From positions 57,328 to 121,327 of the forward strand of contig VGHB01000010.1 in NCBI GenBank assembly GCA_016868355.1: a stretch of 64,000 nucleotides of DNA, written 5' to 3'. Positions 29,139 through 38,775 of the stretch are shown piece after piece (the first letter of the stretch is position 1; each line of letters begins with the position of its first letter). Position numbers and translations under genes: made by a program. The stretch comes from Betaproteobacteria bacterium. Its GTDB lineage: Bacteria > Pseudomonadota > Gammaproteobacteria > Burkholderiales > Burkholderiaceae_C. Below the pieces are notes generated by a model. The model ran no database searches. It was not told where the DNA came from and saw nothing but the letters and a program-made list of their open reading frames with translations.

Positions 29139-31355
29139 ATGACCAAGATTCCTTTCATGCTCAGGGCCACCGCGCTGTGTTTGGGCTTTTTGTCCTTAAG
29201 CCTGTCCTTGCAGGCCCAGACGAACCCGCCACCTGCCAGCACCACACAGCGTGTTGATGTGACCAGTGGACGCCCCTCGGATCAACAGGAACGGCGCAAT
29301 TCCACCGCCTCCAAGATCGTGATTGGCCGGCAAGAACTGGAGCAGTTTGGAGATGCCAACACGCTGGAAATTCTGCGTCGCCTGCCGGGTATCACGATGC
29401 CGGGTGCTCCAGGGCGTGGAGGACCGCCTCGGATGCGCGGCCTTGGCGCCGGCTATACCCAAATCTTGATGGACGGTGAACGGGTTCCGCCAGGTTTCTC
29501 CTTGGAGAACGTGGCACCCGACCAGATTGAACGGATCGAAATCCTGCGCGCCCCCACCGCTGAGACCGGCGCACGCGCCATTGGCGGCACGATCAACATC
29601 GTCATGCGCGAAGGCTACCGAAGGCGTCTAAATGATGTCCGCGTAGGCCTGGGCTACGAGCGCGGTCAGTGGCAACCCGGCGCATCGTGGACCCGTAACG
29701 ACACTGTCGGTGAGCGGTGGATTTACAACCTGACGGCAACTGTCTTTAAGCGCGGTACCGATGACCGGAATTTCGGTCAGACCGTGTCCACCGACTTGGC
29801 AACAGGCCGCACCCTGCTGGCGCAAGAGGAAAGCGCTAGAGCCTTGAACAAACGCGAAGGCATGAATGTGAATGGCCGCCTGCAGTGGCGAGGTCAGGCG
29901 GGTGACTCGGTCCTCATCATGCCCATGTACATCCGCTCCACTGGCACCACCGACCGCACCAGCACACTGACCCAATCGGTGGGCAGTACGCCACTGCCGT
30001 ATGCGACCTCCGACTCCCATGGCAGTGGCTTGTTCGAATTGGCCCGAGTTGGCGCCAACCTGAACTTGCGCTTTGGTGACACCCGCACCGATTGGCGGGC
30101 GAGTGTGAACCGCAACCGCTTCGAAAACGAGAACCTGCGTCGCGAATTCGGCACGGGTTCGCTCTCGCCACTGCGGGTGTTGGACGATGAAGCCGCCATC
30201 GCCGACCGTGGCGCCTCCCTTAATTTCAAGGCATCACGGCTCCTGCCGAACCAGCACAGCCTGGTGGGCGGATTCGAGATTGAAAACAACCGCCGCGACG
30301 AGAACCGCATCACCCTTCAAAACGGGGTTCCCCTGCTGGCCGAGTTCGGCGAAAACGTGTCGGCTCGCTCTCAGCGCTTGGCTGCTTACGCGCAGGATGA
30401 GTGGAGCTTCAATCCCCAGTGGTCGGCCTATGCGGGCCTGCGGTGGGAGGGTATCCACACCGAAGGTGAAAGTGGCCTGCGCAGCACGAGCAATCGCAGT
30501 AGCGTCTGGACCCCCTTGGCACACACCGTCTGGAAGTTCGATCCCAAGGGGCGTGATCAGATTCGAGTGAGCCTGACGCGAAGCTACCGCTCGCCAACGC
30601 TGCAGAATCTGATCTCCCGTCCCTCTTTGAACGTACGTTTACCCGCGCCGGGGCCCAACTCGGCCACGCAGGCCGACCGCGCCGGCAACCCCGATCTGCG
30701 GCCCGAGTTGGCCACTGGCCTTGACGTCGCCATCGAGCGGTACCTGTCCAACGGCGGAATACTCAGCGCCAACGTATTCCACCGGGAACTCAATGATTAC
30801 ATCCGCAACGTGACCGCTTTGGAAAATGTGCCGTGGTCCGCGGTTCCACGATGGGTCTCACGCCCGCAGAATGTCGGCGGTGCCTACACCCAAGGGGTTG
30901 AACTGGAGGCGAAGTTCCGGCTCACCGATTTTGTGGCGGGAGCTCCCCGAATCGATGTGCGCAGCAACCTGAGTGTTTTCAACTCCAAGGTTGACGCAGT
31001 ACCCGGACCCAATGCCCGGCTCGATGAACAGCCGCGGGGAACCTTGAATCTAGGCGGCGACTATCGCGTGCCGGGGCTGCCCCTGAACATTGGCAGCAGC
31101 GTCAACTTGACACCCGGCTATGAGACTCGAATCAGCGAAACCCAATATCGCCAAGTGGGCTTGAAGCGGGTGTGGGATGCCTACGCCACGGTCAATCTGA
31201 ACCGCAATACCCTTTTGCGATTGACAGCAAGTAATTTCATTGTGCGCGACTACACCACGAGCAGCGTGGTGGTGACCGAGGCCACTCGTGAGGCTGGTCG
31301 CCTGGTCGAGCGCACACCCGTCAATCTGAGGGTTGCGCTCGAGTTCAAGCTTTAA
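29139..31355 (+). CDS. TonB-dependent outer-membrane receptor
   Basis: Outer-membrane gated transporter of 738 residues; ligand unknown (siderophore, haem, cobalamin or other). The start ATG at 29139 opens a Sec signal peptide ending around SLSLQAQ; an upstream in-frame start is not signal-like. The plug domain shows IVIGRQELEQFGDANTLEILRRLPGI-type and MRGLGAGYTQILMDG motifs, then RIEILRAPTAETGARAIGGTINIVM, as in FepA/FecA-class receptors. The barrel ends VALEFKL with the expected terminal hydrophobic residue. It is followed 44 bp later by an ABC exporter on the same strand. The 264-bp upstream region shows no riboswitch or Fur box that I could recognise. Confidence 0.9.
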   Translation: MTKIPFMLRATALCLGFLSLSLSLQAQTNPPPASTTQRVDVTSGRPSDQQERRNSTASKIVIGRQELEQFGDANTLEILRRLPGITMPGAPGRGGPPRMRGLGAGYTQILMDGERVPPGFSLENVAPDQIERIEILRAPTAETGARAIGGTINIVMREGYRRRLNDVRVGLGYERGQWQPGASWTRNDTVGERWIYNLTATVFKRGTDDRNFGQTVSTDLATGRTLLAQEESARALNKREGMNVNGRLQWRGQAGDSVLIMPMYIRSTGTTDRTSTLTQSVGSTPLPYATSDSHGSGLFELARVGANLNLRFGDTRTDWRASVNRNRFENENLRREFGTGSLSPLRVLDDEAAIADRGASLNFKASRLLPNQHSLVGGFEIENNRRDENRITLQNGVPLLAEFGENVSARSQRLAAYAQDEWSFNPQWSAYAGLRWEGIHTEGESGLRSTSNRSSVWTPLAHTVWKFDPKGRDQIRVSLTRSYRSPTLQNLISRPSLNVRLPAPGPNSATQADRAGNPDLRPELATGLDVAIERYLSNGGILSANVFHRELNDYIRNVTALENVPWSAVPRWVSRPQNVGGAYTQGVELEAKFRLTDFVAGAPRIDVRSNLSVFNSKVDAVPGPNARLDEQPRGTLNLGGDYRVPGLPLNIGSSVNLTPGYETRISETQYRQVGLKRVWDAYATVNLNRNTLLRLTASNFIVRDYTTSSVVVTEATREAGRLVERTPVNLRVALEFKL

Positions 31356-31399
31356 AGCCACCTCGACTGCCCCGCGGGCCTCGTGCGCAAGCTTCACCG

Positions 31400-33238
31400 A
31401 TGCTGAATTTTTTCGAACAGCGGTTGGATCCTTACCCCGCTGCGGAGCCAGCCACGCCGCCTCGGGGCTTTACCGCCTTTCTGTGGTCTGCAACGCGGGG
31501 TCTGCGCCCGCTGATCCTGGGCATGACTGTCTGCACTGCAGGCATCGGTATGTTCGAAGCGCTGTTGTTTGCAATGCTCGGTCAGGTGGTGGACTGGCTG
31601 ACACAGACCCCGGTAGGCGAGCTTTGGGCACTCCAGCAGTCGAATCTGATGCTGTTGGCGGTGATTCTTCTTGCCAGCCCGCTGCTGGTCCTCTTGCAGA
31701 CCTTGATCAAACACCAGGCGCTGGCCGGTAACTTCCCTATGCGGCTGCGCTGGGTGTTCCACCGCCATATGCTCGGGCAGAGCCTTGCGTTTTACCAAGA
31801 CGAGTTTGCCGGGCGGGTGGCCACCAAGGTTATGCAGACGGCGCTGGCAGTACGTGACACCTGGATGATCGTGGCTGACATCTTGGTGTTTGTGGCGATC
31901 TACTTCATCACCATGGTGGCCGTGGTGGGGTCGTTTGATGCTTGGGTACTGTTGCCATTCCTGGGTTGGCTGGCGCTTTACACCCTTGCCCTGGTGTGGT
32001 TCGTGCCGCGTTTGGGCATCGTGGCGAGAGAGCAGGCCGATGCGCGTTCTTTGATGGTGGGGCGTATCACTGACGCTTATACCAATATCGCCACCGTCAA
32101 GCTGTTCAGCCATGGCAAGCGAGAGGCGGCATTTGCCAAAAGCGCCATGCAGGAATTCATGTCGTCAGTGCATGCGCAGATGCGCCTGATTACGGGGGTT
32201 GAGGTCACCAACCATGTACTCAGCATGGCGTTGATTGGCAGCACAGCGGGGGTCACGGTATGGCTGTGGGTTCAGGGCGATGTGGGCGTTGGCGCAGTGG
32301 CCGCGGCCACCGCCATGGCGCTAAGGCTCAACGGGATTTCCCACTGGATCATGTGGGAGTTTGCCGCCTTGTTCGAGCACATCGGCACGGTGCAGGACGG
32401 TATCACCACCCTCAGCCGCGCGCCGACGGTGGTTGATGCGGCGGACGCGCAAGCTTTGCAAGTAAGGCAGGGCGAGGTGGAGTTTCGTGGCGTGGACTTC
32501 GCCTACGGTGCTGCGGCGGATGCGCCGCTGGTGCTGCAGGGGCTGAACCTGCGTATTCGGCCGGGCGAAAAAATTGGCTTGGTCGGGCGGTCTGGCGCCG
32601 GGAAGAGCACCATCGTGAACCTGCTGCTGCGTTTTTATGACGTGTGCGGCGGGCAGGTTCTGATCGACGGGCAAGACATTCGCCGGGCCACGCAAGACAG
32701 CCTGCGCGCCCAGATCGGCATGGTCACCCAAGACACCTCGCTGCTGCACCGGTCGGTGCGTGAGAACATCGTGTATGGCCGCCCTGACGCTGGCGATGAT
32801 GCCATGGTGGCTGCAGCCCGAAGGGCGCAGGCCCATGAGTTCATCGGCAGCCTGAGCGACCCCAAGGGCCGCACCGGGTATGACGCCCATGTGGGCGAGC
32901 GTGGCGTCAAATTGTCGGGCGGCCAGCGTCAGCGCATTGCGATTGCCCGGGTCATGCTCAAAGACGCGCCCATCCTGCTGCTCGACGAAGCCACCAGTGC
33001 CTTGGATTCTGAGGTGGAAGTGGCCATTCAAGACAGCCTGTATCGCCTGATGGAGGGCAAGACGGTGGTGGCCATTGCCCATCGCTTGTCCACCATTGCG
33101 GCCATGGATCGTCTGATCGTGTTGGACAAGGGTCGCATGGTCGAAGAAGGCACCCATGCCGAACTGCTGGCCCGACAGGGCTTATATGCGCGACTGTGGG
33201 CCCACCAAAGCGGTGGCTTCCTGGGCGAGGAGGCCTGA
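31400..33238 (+). CDS. ABC exporter, fused permease and ATPase
   Basis: Half-transporter of the ABCB/MsbA-like type, 612 residues, expected to act as an inner-membrane homodimer. An N-terminal six-helix domain (about 25–330) is joined to an ATPase domain with Walker A GRSGAGKST (about 397–405), Q-loop in GMVTQDTSLLHRSV, signature LSGGQRQRIAIARV and Walker B ILLLDEATSALD, then the H-loop in AIAHRLSTIAAMD. All catalytic residues are present. It begins 44 bp after the TonB-dependent receptor, so co-expression is likely; whether it exports a ligand such as a siderophore is speculation. The substrate is unknown. It is convergent with the EamA transporter gene. Confidence 0.88.
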   Translation: MLNFFEQRLDPYPAAEPATPPRGFTAFLWSATRGLRPLILGMTVCTAGIGMFEALLFAMLGQVVDWLTQTPVGELWALQQSNLMLLAVILLASPLLVLLQTLIKHQALAGNFPMRLRWVFHRHMLGQSLAFYQDEFAGRVATKVMQTALAVRDTWMIVADILVFVAIYFITMVAVVGSFDAWVLLPFLGWLALYTLALVWFVPRLGIVAREQADARSLMVGRITDAYTNIATVKLFSHGKREAAFAKSAMQEFMSSVHAQMRLITGVEVTNHVLSMALIGSTAGVTVWLWVQGDVGVGAVAAATAMALRLNGISHWIMWEFAALFEHIGTVQDGITTLSRAPTVVDAADAQALQVRQGEVEFRGVDFAYGAAADAPLVLQGLNLRIRPGEKIGLVGRSGAGKSTIVNLLLRFYDVCGGQVLIDGQDIRRATQDSLRAQIGMVTQDTSLLHRSVRENIVYGRPDAGDDAMVAAARRAQAHEFIGSLSDPKGRTGYDAHVGERGVKLSGGQRQRIAIARVMLKDAPILLLDEATSALDSEVEVAIQDSLYRLMEGKTVVAIAHRLSTIAAMDRLIVLDKGRMVEEGTHAELLARQGLYARLWAHQSGGFLGEEA

Positions 33239-33244
33239 GACGGT

Positions 33245-34126
33245 TTAGGCTGAAGCCAACAGCACCACGCCTAGGCCCATCGCAGCCGCACCCGCCAGGC
33301 GCAGCCATTTGTCCCGCTCGGCCAGCAGGTGGCCTCCCAGCAGGGCAGCAAACAACATCGACACCTCACGCGCGGGGGCCACATGGCTGACCGGGGCCAT
33401 GGTAAAGGCCAGCAGCACCAATATGTAGGCCGCCGGGCTGCACACCGCTACCACGAGTGCCAACTTCCACTGAGCGGCCCAAACACCAACTGCGCGGTGG
33501 CGGTCACGCCACACCAGGGGGGCCAGCCAGGGCAGGCGCAGCACATTGGCGAAATAGTCGTAGATCAACGGTGAGAGCAAGGCTACCCGCATCGCGTAAC
33601 CGTCCACCAAGGTGTAGCAGGCGACGGTCAGGCCGGTCAGACCACCCCATAGCAGGCCCAGGCGCAAGCGCATGGTCTCCTGGGCACTGAGCTGGCCGCG
33701 GCGCCATCCTGGAGCGCCGGCCAACAGCCACAGGCCGGCGCTGACCGCCAGCAGGCCCGCCACACCCACTGGGCCCAGACCTTCGTCCAGCCAGATTGCC
33801 GCGCCGAAGGCGGTCAACAAGGGGCCGCTGCCCCGGGCCGTTGGGTAGACCACCGTCAGATCGGCTTCTCGGTAGCCCTTGAGCAGGGCCAGGAAATACA
33901 GGACATGGATAAAGCCACTGAGGGCCGCCAGGCTCCAGTCCCGTGCCTGCCATCGGCGCAGTTCGTCAGGCCCCCACACCCACAACAGGGGCGACCACAG
34001 TACCGCGATCAAACAAACCACGAGGAAGAGGAAGTGGTGGTCCCCCCCGGAGCGTTTGGCCACGAGGTTCCACCCCGCATGCAACAGGGCGGCCAAAAGC
34101 ACGATGCTCAAGGCCAGGGTTGACAT
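33245..34126 (-). CDS. EamA/DMT-family transporter
   Basis: Drug/metabolite-transporter superfamily permease of 293 residues with ten hydrophobic segments arranged as two repeats (EamA domains). The N-terminus ([13 protein letters not shown]) and the sequence [19 protein letters not shown] in repeat one, matched by [16 protein letters not shown] in repeat two, are typical of the family. The start ATG at 34126 opens directly into the first helix; longer in-frame starts to 34300 add a non-conserved Arg/Pro-rich stretch. The substrate is unknown; EamA members export amino acids, nucleosides or drugs. Divergent from YgiQ with 180 bp between starts. Confidence 0.88.
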   Translation of the reverse strand: MSTLALSIVLLAALLHAGWNLVAKRSGGDHHFLFLVVCLIAVLWSPLLWVWGPDELRRWQARDWSLAALSGFIHVLYFLALLKGYREADLTVVYPTARGSGPLLTAFGAAIWLDEGLGPVGVAGLLAVSAGLWLLAGAPGWRRGQLSAQETMRLRLGLLWGGLTGLTVACYTLVDGYAMRVALLSPLIYDYFANVLRLPWLAPLVWRDRHRAVGVWAAQWKLALVVAVCSPAAYILVLLAFTMAPVSHVAPAREVSMLFAALLGGHLLAERDKWLRLAGAAAMGLGVVLLASA

Positions 34127-34210
34127 GGGTGTGGAGTTGGTTCGGACATGCCTGATTGTGGCGCCGACCCTGCCAGGATCAGGCGCTATTGGGTCTGGTC
34201 GGCCAGTTCG

Positions 34211-34234
34211 GAGCGGCGGAGCGGCGGAGCGGCG
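34211..34234. repeat. tandem repeat, 3 × 8 bp
   Basis: The octamer gagcggcg occurs three times in exact tandem in the 180-bp intergenic region between the EamA and YgiQ genes; the next bases (cagcgcg) are a degenerate continuation. It could vary in copy number by slippage. No promoter element was recognised around it. Confidence 0.75.
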
Positions 34235-34306
34235 CAGCGCGTTGGCCCCGCGCGGTCCGGACAAGCGGGCTCCAAAGCAGGACAATACAGGGCTAGCCAC
34301 AGCATC

Positions 34307-36784
34307 ATGAACGCGACCATTATCGATTCCCCAACGCGCCAGCCCAAGGTCACGCCCAAACCGAAGGACGCCTCCAAGGCCCCCAAAGCCCTCACAGCCC
34401 TCACGGCCTATCGGCCCTACTGGGCCAAGCGCTTTGGCACCGCCCCATTTCTGCCCATCAACCGGGCTGAGATGGAGGCGCTCGGCTGGGATTCATGCGA
34501 CGTCATCATCGTGACCGGTGATGCCTATGCGGACCACCCAAGCTTCGGGATGGCAGTTATCGGGCGCACCTTGGAGGCGCAAGGGTTCCGCGTAGGCATC
34601 ATCGCGCAGCCCGACTGGAGGCATGCCGAGGCTTTCAAGGCTCTGGGCCGTCCGAACCTCTACTTCGGCGTGGCCGCGGGTAATATGGATTCGATGATCA
34701 ACCACTACACGGCTGATCGAAAGGTGCGCAACGACGATGCCTACACGCCCGGTGGCGTGGCTGGAAAGCGGCCAGACCGCGCCACCCTGGTTTACACCCA
34801 ACGGTGCAAGGAGGCCTATAAAGACGTGCCAGTCATCATTGGTGGCATTGAGGCCAGCCTGCGCCGAATCGCCCACTACGACTACTGGCAGGACAAGGTT
34901 CGACGCTCCGTCTTGATTGACAGCAAGGCCGACTTGCTGCTGTATGGCAACGCGGAGCGCGCCATCGTGGAGGTGACCCACCGCCTGGCGCGCAAGCAGC
35001 CCATCGATTCCATCACCGACGTACGCGGTACCGCCTTCATGCGCAGTCCCGACGACACCCAACTCCACGGTTGGTTCGAGGTCGACTCCACCGAGGTGGA
35101 TCGCCCAGGCAAGATCGACGCCTTGGTCAACCCTTACTTGGGCATGGAGGAAGCCGCGCAGGCCAACGGCGAGAGTTGCCAGGCCGCCGAAGCTGCTCGC
35201 TCGGTCGACGCAAAGGATGTCTCGGTTGACGGTGCGCCGGCGCTTTCTACCCCATATCAAACGCCGGTCTCTGCATTGTCCGCCCAGCCCATTCGCCTGG
35301 TGCGCCGTCCACTCATCAAGCAGGACAGCCGGGCCTTGGTGACCCCGCGAGATAAAACCGTCATCCGCCTGCCGGCATACGAGCGGGTCAAGAGCGATCC
35401 GGTCCTGTATGCCCACGCCAACCGTGTGCTGCATTTGGAAACCAATCCCGGCAACGCACGCGCTTTGGTGCAACGCCACGGCGAGGGTCACACGGCCCGC
35501 GAGGTGTGGATCAACCCACCGCCTATCCCGTTGACCACGGCTGAAATGGACCACGTATTCGACCTGCCCTACGCGCGCAGCCCGCACCCGAGCTACGCCG
35601 ATGCCAACGGCAGCCACGACCACAGCACCAAAATTCCAGCTTGGGAGATGATCCGCTTTAGCGTGAACATCATGCGCGGCTGTTTTGGTGGCTGCACCTT
35701 CTGCTCCATCACAGAGCATGAGGGACGCATCATCCAAAGCCGCAGCGAGGATTCGATCATTCGCGAGATTGAGGACATTCGTGACAAGGTCAATGGCTTC
35801 ACCGGTGTGGTCAGCGACCTGGGTGGTCCTACCGCTAACATGTACCGCATCGGTTGCAAGAGCCCGGAGATAGAAGCAGCCTGCCGCAAGCCCTCCTGCG
35901 TGTACCCGGGCATCTGCCCGAACCTGAATACCGACCATGGCCCGCTGATCAAGCTGTACCGGCGCGCGCGCAGCCTTAAAGGCATCAAGAAGATCCTGAT
36001 CGGGTCGGGCCTGCGCTACGACCTGGCGGTCGAATCACCCGAGTATGTGAAGGAACTGGTCACGCACCATGTGGGCGGCTACCTGAAGATCGCGCCGGAG
36101 CACACCGAAGGCGGACCGCTGTCCAAGATGATGAAGCCCGGTATTGGCACCTATGACCGGTTCAAGGAACTCTTTGACCGGTTTAGCGCAGAAGCCGGCA
36201 AGCAGCAGTTCTTGATTCCCTACTTCATTGCGGCTCACCCCGGCACCACTGATGAGGACATGATGAACCTTGCCCTATGGCTTAAGCGTAATGGTTTTCG
36301 CGCCGACCAAGTTCAGACCTTCTACCCTAGTCCCATGGCAGTAGCCACGGCGATGTACCACACCTCACTCAATCCCTTGAAGGGCATCACGCGTGACGAC
36401 ACGCGCGCGGAGAAGGTTGACATCGTGCGCGGCGACAAGCGCCGCCGGCTGCACAAGGCCTTCCTGCGCTACCACGATGCCAACAACTGGCCCTTGCTTC
36501 GCGAGGCGCTCAAGGCCATGGGGCGGGCTGATTTGATCGGCAACGGCAAGCACCATCTGATTCCCACTTGGCAGCCCGACACCGACGGCAGCTATCAAAG
36601 CGCACGCCGCAAGAACAGCACCCCCGCGGGCGTGAAGACCTCGCCGATGACGCAGGGCCGCGTTCTCACGCAGCACACCGGCTTGCCGCCCCGGCCGGGC
36701 GTGGCTCGAGCATCGGTAAAGTCCGGTCAAAGCAGCCGTCCCGCATCCCTGCGCACGCCGCGCAAGGGTCCTGCTTCGCGCTGA
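34307..36784 (+). CDS. ygiQ: YgiQ family radical SAM protein
   Basis: Radical-SAM enzyme of the UPF0313/YgiQ family, 825 residues; its reaction is not established. Start ATG 34307 is preferred to upstream in-frame codons, which encode a low-complexity Arg/Ala stretch over the 8-bp tandem repeat. An N-terminal UPF0313 domain contains [20 protein letters not shown] and GIIAQPDWR. The radical-SAM cluster motif is C459, C463 and C466 in [16 protein letters not shown], followed by [11 protein letters not shown]. Residues about 285–370 form a longer-than-usual linker. The last ~60 residues are basic and Ser/Pro-rich, probably disordered. The FAH-family gene starts 32 bp later on the same strand. 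Confidence 0.92.
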   Translation: MNATIIDSPTRQPKVTPKPKDASKAPKALTALTAYRPYWAKRFGTAPFLPINRAEMEALGWDSCDVIIVTGDAYADHPSFGMAVIGRTLEAQGFRVGIIAQPDWRHAEAFKALGRPNLYFGVAAGNMDSMINHYTADRKVRNDDAYTPGGVAGKRPDRATLVYTQRCKEAYKDVPVIIGGIEASLRRIAHYDYWQDKVRRSVLIDSKADLLLYGNAERAIVEVTHRLARKQPIDSITDVRGTAFMRSPDDTQLHGWFEVDSTEVDRPGKIDALVNPYLGMEEAAQANGESCQAAEAARSVDAKDVSVDGAPALSTPYQTPVSALSAQPIRLVRRPLIKQDSRALVTPRDKTVIRLPAYERVKSDPVLYAHANRVLHLETNPGNARALVQRHGEGHTAREVWINPPPIPLTTAEMDHVFDLPYARSPHPSYADANGSHDHSTKIPAWEMIRFSVNIMRGCFGGCTFCSITEHEGRIIQSRSEDSIIREIEDIRDKVNGFTGVVSDLGGPTANMYRIGCKSPEIEAACRKPSCVYPGICPNLNTDHGPLIKLYRRARSLKGIKKILIGSGLRYDLAVESPEYVKELVTHHVGGYLKIAPEHTEGGPLSKMMKPGIGTYDRFKELFDRFSAEAGKQQFLIPYFIAAHPGTTDEDMMNLALWLKRNGFRADQVQTFYPSPMAVATAMYHTSLNPLKGITRDDTRAEKVDIVRGDKRRRLHKAFLRYHDANNWPLLREALKAMGRADLIGNGKHHLIPTWQPDTDGSYQSARRKNSTPAGVKTSPMTQGRVLTQHTGLPPRPGVARASVKSGQSSRPASLRTPRKGPASR

Positions 36785-36816
36785 AGTTGAGCGCTCAACG
36801 CCCAAGGACGTTGTCG

Positions 36817-37581
36817 ATGAAATGGTTGCGTTTTGCCCATGCGGACCATCAGGGTTTTGGTGTGCTCCAGGGTCAGACGGTTCAGGTCTACGCCGGCGAG
36901 CAGTTTGGCGATCATGCGCCCACTGGGCAGGTCTTGCCGCTGGCCGACATAAATCTGTTGCCACCTTGTGAGCCTCGAACCGTGGCGGGCCTGTGGAACA
37001 ACTTCCATGCCTTGGCGCAAAAGAACGGTTGGGTATCACCAGCCGAGCCGCTGTATTTCATCAAGGCTGCCGGCAGCTTGGCTGGCCCTGGCAGCACCAC
37101 GCCGGCCGCGCCTGAGGCGATTGGTCGCGTGGCCTTTGAAGGTGAGTTGGCCATCGTGATCGGTCGACCGGCGCATGCGGTTTCGGTGGATCAGGCGCCC
37201 GCCTACATTGCCGGCTACACCTGCGCCAACGACATCACGGCCATCGAGGTTCTCCACCGAGACGCCAGCTTTGCCCAATGGACGCGCGCCAAGGGCTTGC
37301 CCGGTTTTGGTGTGTTTGGACCGGTGATCGAAACCGATTTTGACTATGCCCAAGCCACCTTGCGCACCCGAGTGAGTGGCCGCGAACGCCAAAACTACGC
37401 CCTCTCGGACATGATTGTGCCGCCGGCCCACTTGCTCAGCCTGATCTCCCAGGACATCGCCTTGCAGCCGGGCGACCTCATCTTGTGCGGCACTTCATTG
37501 GGCGTGCTGCCGATGAAGCCGGGGACTGAGGTGGAAGTGGAAATCGACGGTATCGGCGTGCTGCAGCACCGCTACGGCTAA
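36817..37581 (+). CDS. fumarylacetoacetate hydrolase family protein
   Basis: FAH-fold enzyme of 254 residues, a C–C hydrolase, decarboxylase or isomerase acting on acylpyruvate-type substrates. The metal-binding motif FEGELAIVIG provides two acidic ligands, and a third is in GYTCANDITA. GLPGFGVFGPVI and the C-terminal DLILCGTSLGVLPMKPG are also family-typical. Start ATG 36817 follows AAGGA at about 36804; codons upstream in frame belong to the Arg-rich end of the YgiQ region read in another frame. It overlaps the convergent class V aminotransferase gene by four bases. The specific substrate is unknown. Confidence 0.9.
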   Translation: MKWLRFAHADHQGFGVLQGQTVQVYAGEQFGDHAPTGQVLPLADINLLPPCEPRTVAGLWNNFHALAQKNGWVSPAEPLYFIKAAGSLAGPGSTTPAAPEAIGRVAFEGELAIVIGRPAHAVSVDQAPAYIAGYTCANDITAIEVLHRDASFAQWTRAKGLPGFGVFGPVIETDFDYAQATLRTRVSGRERQNYALSDMIVPPAHLLSLISQDIALQPGDLILCGTSLGVLPMKPGTEVEVEIDGIGVLQHRYG

Positions 37582-38771
37582 GGCCGCAAGGCCGGGGCAT
37601 CCAAGAGTGACTGCACCTCAGCAGCAGTGTTGTAGCCCTGCACCGAAATTCGCAGGTAGGGCCGCCCCTCATGCTGCGTCAAGGCAATCTCGATGCGGCT
37701 TTCCTGAAGCAGACGCTCCTGAAGATTTGCGGCCAGCGCTTCTGGCACCGGGACGGCCGTCATCTGGCCGAAGTCTTGATCTTGCCCGATTGGCTCCAGC
37801 CCCCACCGTTGGCACAGCGCGTGCATCGCTTGCACCGCCATATGGTGGCAGCGCGCTTGTAGCGCGGGCCAGCCGTGTGCTGCCTGAAAACTGATGGCCT
37901 CTGGCAGTGCCAACCAAGCTGAGATGTCACGCGTGCCTTGCCATTGCAGCCGGCGTTGCAGGATGTCCACGCCGGTGTAGTGGTCGAGCTTGGCGGTGGT
38001 GGGTCCACCGGTTTTGGCCTCTGCTTGCAGTTCTTCGGCCACATAGCCCCAACTGACTACCGGGGCCTGCAGTTGGGCATGGTGCTGCGGTCTTGCGTGC
38101 AAGAAAGCGCTGCCCTTGGGGCCGCACATCCACTTGTGGCCATTGCCGGTGTAGAAATCTGCACCGATGTGCTCCAGGCTCAGCGCGATCTGCCCAGGGG
38201 CATGGGCCCCGTCGACCAGGGTCATGACGCCCCGAGCGCGCGCTGCGGCACACAGGGCGCCAACTGGGAAGATCAGGGCTGTGGCTGAGGTGAGGTGGCT
38301 CAGGAAGATCAACCGGGTGCGCGGTGTGACTTGGGCCATCAGACGGTCGACAAATTCCGCCGCTTGGTAGGGCAGGGCAATGGTGACCTTTCGGTACACC
38401 GCTCCGCAGCGCTCGCAAATAAAACGGAAGGCAGCATCGCAGGCCCCGTATTCGTGGTTGGTGCTGAGGATCTCGTCACCCGCTTGCAGCAAGAGCGAAC
38501 GCGCCACGATGTTCACACCGGTGGTGGCGTTGGGCACGAACGCCAGGTGTGCAGGTTCAGCGCCGAGGTAGCGGGCCAGGGCCTGCCGCGCTTGTTCCAA
38601 GAGTTGCCCGGAACGGCGGCTGAGGAAGTCCACCGGGTTGGCCTCCATCTGGTCCTGCCAGCGGCGCTGGGCCTCTAGCACCGCGCGCGGGCAGGCACCG
38701 AAGGAGCCGTGATTTAGAAAAATGAGGCCAGGGTCGAGTTGGAAGTGTTCGCGCATCGCTGCCTCGGACAA
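37578..38771 (-). CDS. class V aminotransferase (isopenicillin-N-epimerase-like)
   Basis: PLP-dependent fold-type I enzyme of 397 residues resembling bacterial proteins annotated as isopenicillin N epimerase or cysteine desulfurase-like. The PLP lysine is K213 in GNGHKWMCGPKG. D187 and H190 in LVDGAHAPGQ bind the ring and phosphate region, and FLNHGSFGACPRAV marks the N-terminus. Such proteins are common in organisms that make no beta-lactams, so epimerase function should not be assumed. The start lies 4 bp downstream of the glnS stop, so it is probably translated from the glnS transcript. Confidence 0.87.
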   Translation of the reverse strand: MSEAAMREHFQLDPGLIFLNHGSFGACPRAVLEAQRRWQDQMEANPVDFLSRRSGQLLEQARQALARYLGAEPAHLAFVPNATTGVNIVARSLLLQAGDEILSTNHEYGACDAAFRFICERCGAVYRKVTIALPYQAAEFVDRLMAQVTPRTRLIFLSHLTSATALIFPVGALCAAARARGVMTLVDGAHAPGQIALSLEHIGADFYTGNGHKWMCGPKGSAFLHARPQHHAQLQAPVVSWGYVAEELQAEAKTGGPTTAKLDHYTGVDILQRRLQWQGTRDISAWLALPEAISFQAAHGWPALQARCHHMAVQAMHALCQRWGLEPIGQDQDFGQMTAVPVPEALAANLQERLLQESRIEIALTQHEGRPYLRISVQGYNTAAEVQSLLDAPALRP

Positions 38772-38775
38772 GGCT

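Noticed and set aside
34493..35938. Minus-strand frame of 481 codons opposite ygiQ
   Set aside because: Antisense shadow of the YgiQ gene, with His/Val-rich composition typical of such frames and no motifs.
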